Shown here in pieces: positions 61,038 to 64,000 of a stretch of 64,000 nucleotides of DNA; position 1 is the first letter of the stretch, and each line of letters starts with the position of its first letter. This stretch comes from Hormiphora californensis (lineage: Eukaryota; Ctenophora; Tentaculata; Cydippida; Pleurobrachiidae): assembly GCA_020137815.1 (NCBI GenBank), contig CM035356.1:1524232-1588231 (forward strand), read 5' to 3'. The position numbers and the translations under genes were made by a program. The notes beneath the pieces were generated by a model, which was given only the letters and a program-made list of their open reading frames with translations, ran no database searches and was not told where the DNA came from.

Positions 61038-61801
61038 CCTGTCTCTGTCTCAAAGGACACGAAGGTGTACAATCTGCGTCACTGAACACTGGCATTGACG
61101 TCAGTTGTTCTCACGTGACTTCCCCTCCTAATAACCCTCAAAGAAATATATGTTGGGCGACATACCGACAGACACAACCTGATACAAAGATAGCTTATTA
61201 TTGCACAGGATGATTAGAGGGACAAGAGAAAAATACTGGAATAAAAAGAAAGGATCTTTAGAGTTTCTAAAATGTTTGCTGTCATTACAAGGACCTCGCC
61301 CTGCTATATTTATATGTTTCTGAAAAGCGTACAATTTTCTGTGATTATACCTTAGAATGATCAGATGGTCTTTAAATAGTCAAGCTCTGCAAATAGTGAT
61401 CTCCAAATCGTATGGTCCAGGGATATGATAGTTATCTGCAGCTATGAGCTAGCACAAGTCTTTCCAGAGCGCCCCGTGTCGCTAGAGATCAACACCAGTA
61501 TGATAGACTTGGTAGATACCAGTAATAAACTGGGTAGAATAGATTTACCTAGGGTGCATTGGTTAGTTATCTATAGTTGTTAATTATTATCGCTGTCAGG
61601 CCAATGCTCCGACAGAGTTATCGTCACTCCGACAGAGTTATCGTCATGTTCATAAAACGATGTATGTAATTCAGTTTAGACTTTAGGTGGCTGCTTTGAT
61701 GCAAGATCACTGAACAATAATCGTTAGAAAATATTGCCCTGTTAGCCACGTGAGAAGCCCCGTGTACACGCACGTGTCAAACCACTCTCTCTCACTCTCT
61801 C

Positions 61802-61850
<49 letters not shown>

Positions 61851-62614
61851 ATCTCTCTCTCTTTGTGACAATATTAATGTGTCACTCGGCTCACATGGGT
61901 AATTGACGCGGTTTACATGGCTTGCATAATGCATTCTTATAGTGATGACATGGTTACTTTCACCCCAGCAACCACTATTATGATTTTAGACTTTCGGGTT
62001 ACCCATCCCACTGTACATGATGTGCATAATGTTGACATGATGTACATGATGTACATAATGTTGACACGTCATTTAATGTAGACGGCGGAGTTATTGAGTT
62101 AAACTTGGGCTAAGGGAATCAATTGCAATATATCGCATTGGCCATGTCTCTGTATCCATCTCATAGTATTCATTCGGCACTGTGCAGTACAGTCATTTCT
62201 AGCACGTGTTAAAATTATCTAGGAGTAGGTACTTCTTTCCTTTCTCTCCCTCTCTTACCGTCGCTTTCTCTCTCTCTTACTCTCTCTCCCTCGCTTTCTC
62301 CCCCTCACTCACTCATTGATACTTCATTAAATCTCACTTTCCAACTCACTCATCGCATGCAGCAGGACTGTGTAAAATGTGCAGGACATGGGAAGACCTG
62401 AGTGTCACACAATCTGACATGACGACAACTCTGTGTACACATAGTTACTAGTACTACTGACTACATAAATAGATCTGTCGTGCGTCATTTCTCTCACACT
62501 CAAAATCATATTTCACAACATATCCCGCCTCAAATCACAGTTTTCAATTAAAGACAAATCACATTTAATTATGATTTAGACTCTGACATCCCTCTTTATC
62601 CCAGGTGTGATATC
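58180..62614. other. Microsatellite-rich intergenic region
   Basis: No gene is supported. Long (CT)n/(GA)n tracts lie at about 60128-60225, 60790-61040 and 61783-61862, with more irregular CT-rich sequence at 59885-60020, 60350-60610 and 62236-62310, and TG-rich sequence around 59380-59600. Open frames here are Ser/Leu or Arg/Glu repeats. The end should include the 5' UTR and an intron of the gene at 62615. Confidence 0.6.
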
Positions 62615-63895
62615 ATGGATTATTTCTGGAGGGCAATATCCCTCCAACCAGAGCTATCCCGTCGATTGGACGGCCACGGAGACCAAGAAACCAACTACAA
62701 GTACAACAGTCTCCTTGTCCTAGATCATGATGTGGAGAAACCTCCCAGATACACCTACCCCCGACACGGCTCAGGGGAGTGGGTTGTTCGGTTACGGGGC
62801 TTGTTTCACACCATTGTATCCCTGTCTGATGGTATCATGTCGAGTTGTACTGAGAAGAAAGAAGGGGAGAAAGAGGAGGAGAAGGGATCAGGTGAGAGGA
62901 GGATCTACTCTACAGAGATAGAGATACACGGTGGGACAGTCCAGTGTTGTATAGTCTGGTATCCTGAGTGTGTCCTTGTCATCACCTCCGATGCGATTGA
63001 ATCAGATATACCAACGTGTGCTGACTATCTCTATCACACGATCCCATATTTTGTCCCCCACACCCACAACCCAATTAGAAACCCTGCCTTCTCAACCTCA
63101 ACCCGAGTTATTGACACATACTCAGCTCCTGCTTTGGAGATAGCTGGAACACGGTTTCTGAACAACCAGACCGGACCCGTCATTCACCGAGGGATGGAGG
63201 TAGCAGGAGAGGTGAAGGACCTGTTGTTAGACATTGAAACAAGTCTAGAGATAGACGGGGATGTGAGTGTCAGTAGTAGAGGAGTGGTAGTGGTATCATA
63301 TCCTAATATCCTCTACTCCTCCCTCCCCTCTGCAATTCAACCGGTCATTCTACAGACACTGTACTACAGGGAACTGTTAACTATAAACACAGGATATGTG
63401 ACCTGGTTTAACAGGTTTTATAAACATTTCATCAGCTCTAGTAAACGGCAGGCTTGGTATTTGTTGGTGGTCAGTAAAAACGGTCTAACCGCTGCTGAGG
63501 TCCTGGGGATATTTGGTAAGCCCTCTAAAGACACTGTACTGGGTGCTGCAAGACATCTCGAGGATTTACTTGATAAACATTGTACCTCGTTGAAACAGCA
63601 TCTTCCATCAGACGGTATCCTGTTGAAACACTGTACTGTTCTGGGCTACAAGTACGGAATGAACAGGGTGTACTATGCAGAGAACCGGTATCAGAGTCTA
63701 GTTGAGTATCACCATAGTAACAGAGATGCAGGTCTTGGAAACCCAGGGAAGTTTGTAGTGAGAGTTGATGAGGGTGAGGTGGGGAGGGGAGAGTTTGTGG
63801 GGCAGAGGGTCATTGGTGGGAAGGTATTTACCGTGGTTTACAGGACATTGGGAATTCATAATGTTGAAACGATTTTCACCGAGCTAGGAATATAA
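62615..63895 (+). CDS. Unrecognised 426-aa protein, coding region in one exon
   Basis: An open frame from ATG at 62615 to TAA at 63895. TATCCCAG ten bases before the ATG looks like a splice acceptor, so an upstream non-coding exon is likely. The protein is soluble, with no signal peptide or TM helix. A Lys/Glu-rich insert (EKKEGEKEEEKGSGE) interrupts what looks like a beta-rich module (RLRGLFHTIVSLSDGIMSS; YSTEIEIHGGTVQCCIVWYP). A second module reads SVSSRGVVVVSYPN and a third FVVRVDEGEVGRG. The spacing faintly recalls multi-longin proteins such as Fuzzy/HPS-type trafficking factors, but I see no diagnostic motif and do not assign it. Codon use is like the neighbouring genes. No AATAAA occurs before the window ends. 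Confidence 0.75.
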   Translation: MDYFWRAISLQPELSRRLDGHGDQETNYKYNSLLVLDHDVEKPPRYTYPRHGSGEWVVRLRGLFHTIVSLSDGIMSSCTEKKEGEKEEEKGSGERRIYSTEIEIHGGTVQCCIVWYPECVLVITSDAIESDIPTCADYLYHTIPYFVPHTHNPIRNPAFSTSTRVIDTYSAPALEIAGTRFLNNQTGPVIHRGMEVAGEVKDLLLDIETSLEIDGDVSVSSRGVVVVSYPNILYSSLPSAIQPVILQTLYYRELLTINTGYVTWFNRFYKHFISSSKRQAWYLLVVSKNGLTAAEVLGIFGKPSKDTVLGAARHLEDLLDKHCTSLKQHLPSDGILLKHCTVLGYKYGMNRVYYAENRYQSLVEYHHSNRDAGLGNPGKFVVRVDEGEVGRGEFVGQRVIGGKVFTVVYRTLGIHNVETIFTELGI

Positions 63896-64000
63896 ACTCA
63901 ATAACTCTCCCAGAACAAATTCTGAAATATTTGATGAAGTGTGGATATGTACATTTTTTATGTTTTCTAAGTTATGTTGTGTGCTATATATGTGCTGTTC

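Noticed and set aside
60103-61072. Arg/Glu- and Ser/Leu-rich frames
   Set aside because: Translations of GA/CT microsatellites.

Overview
The window is animal nuclear DNA. It has intron-rich genes with standard GT/AG splice sites, a CR1/L2-type LINE, many non-autonomous inverted-repeat transposons, CT/GA microsatellites, and the families O-GlcNAcase, FEZ/UNC-76, NAT10, mitochondrial aspartate aminotransferase and B12-dependent methionine synthase. Secreted Ig-domain proteins also point to Metazoa. I cannot fix the phylum; a marine invertebrate, possibly non-bilaterian, would fit.

Layout: (1) 577-10609 (+) O-GlcNAcase, 20 exons, 784 aa, reconstructed in frame throughout. (2) 10610-14670, a nested transposon cluster between convergent genes. 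(3) 14671-19833 (-) a FEZ/UNC-76 homologue; a 1.3-kb transposon sits exactly at one of its splice donors. (4) 20125-23021 (-) NAT10, coding region in one exon, with two apparent one-base slips. (5) ~23.1-27.6 kb (+) a LINE with intact ORFs, lying between the divergent starts of NAT10 and GOT2. (6) 28081-29725 (+) GOT2, 4 exons. (7) 30381-54704 (+) methionine synthase (MTR), 27 exons over 24 kb. A signal-peptide/TM protein lies in MTR intron 6 on the same strand, and a secreted five-Ig protein with a triplicated C-terminal domain lies in intron 18 on the opposite strand. (8) 56132-58179 (+) a C2H2 zinc-finger protein. (9) a microsatellite-rich gap, then 62615-63895 (+) an unrecognised 426-aa protein.

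The genes do not form a pathway. They are housekeeping and regulatory genes whose introns are densely colonised by repeats. The most unusual observation is recurrent duplication of 3' splice sites: in at least six introns (four in OGA, one each in MTR and the Ig gene) the acceptor plus the first bases of its exon is present in one to eight extra upstream copies, sometimes as a minisatellite. The second is a class of inverted-repeat elements with poly-G/poly-C ends and 7-8-bp target duplications, one of which interrupts FEZ. The third is a series of apparent one-base insertions in otherwise conserved coding exons, probably assembly errors but needing a check.
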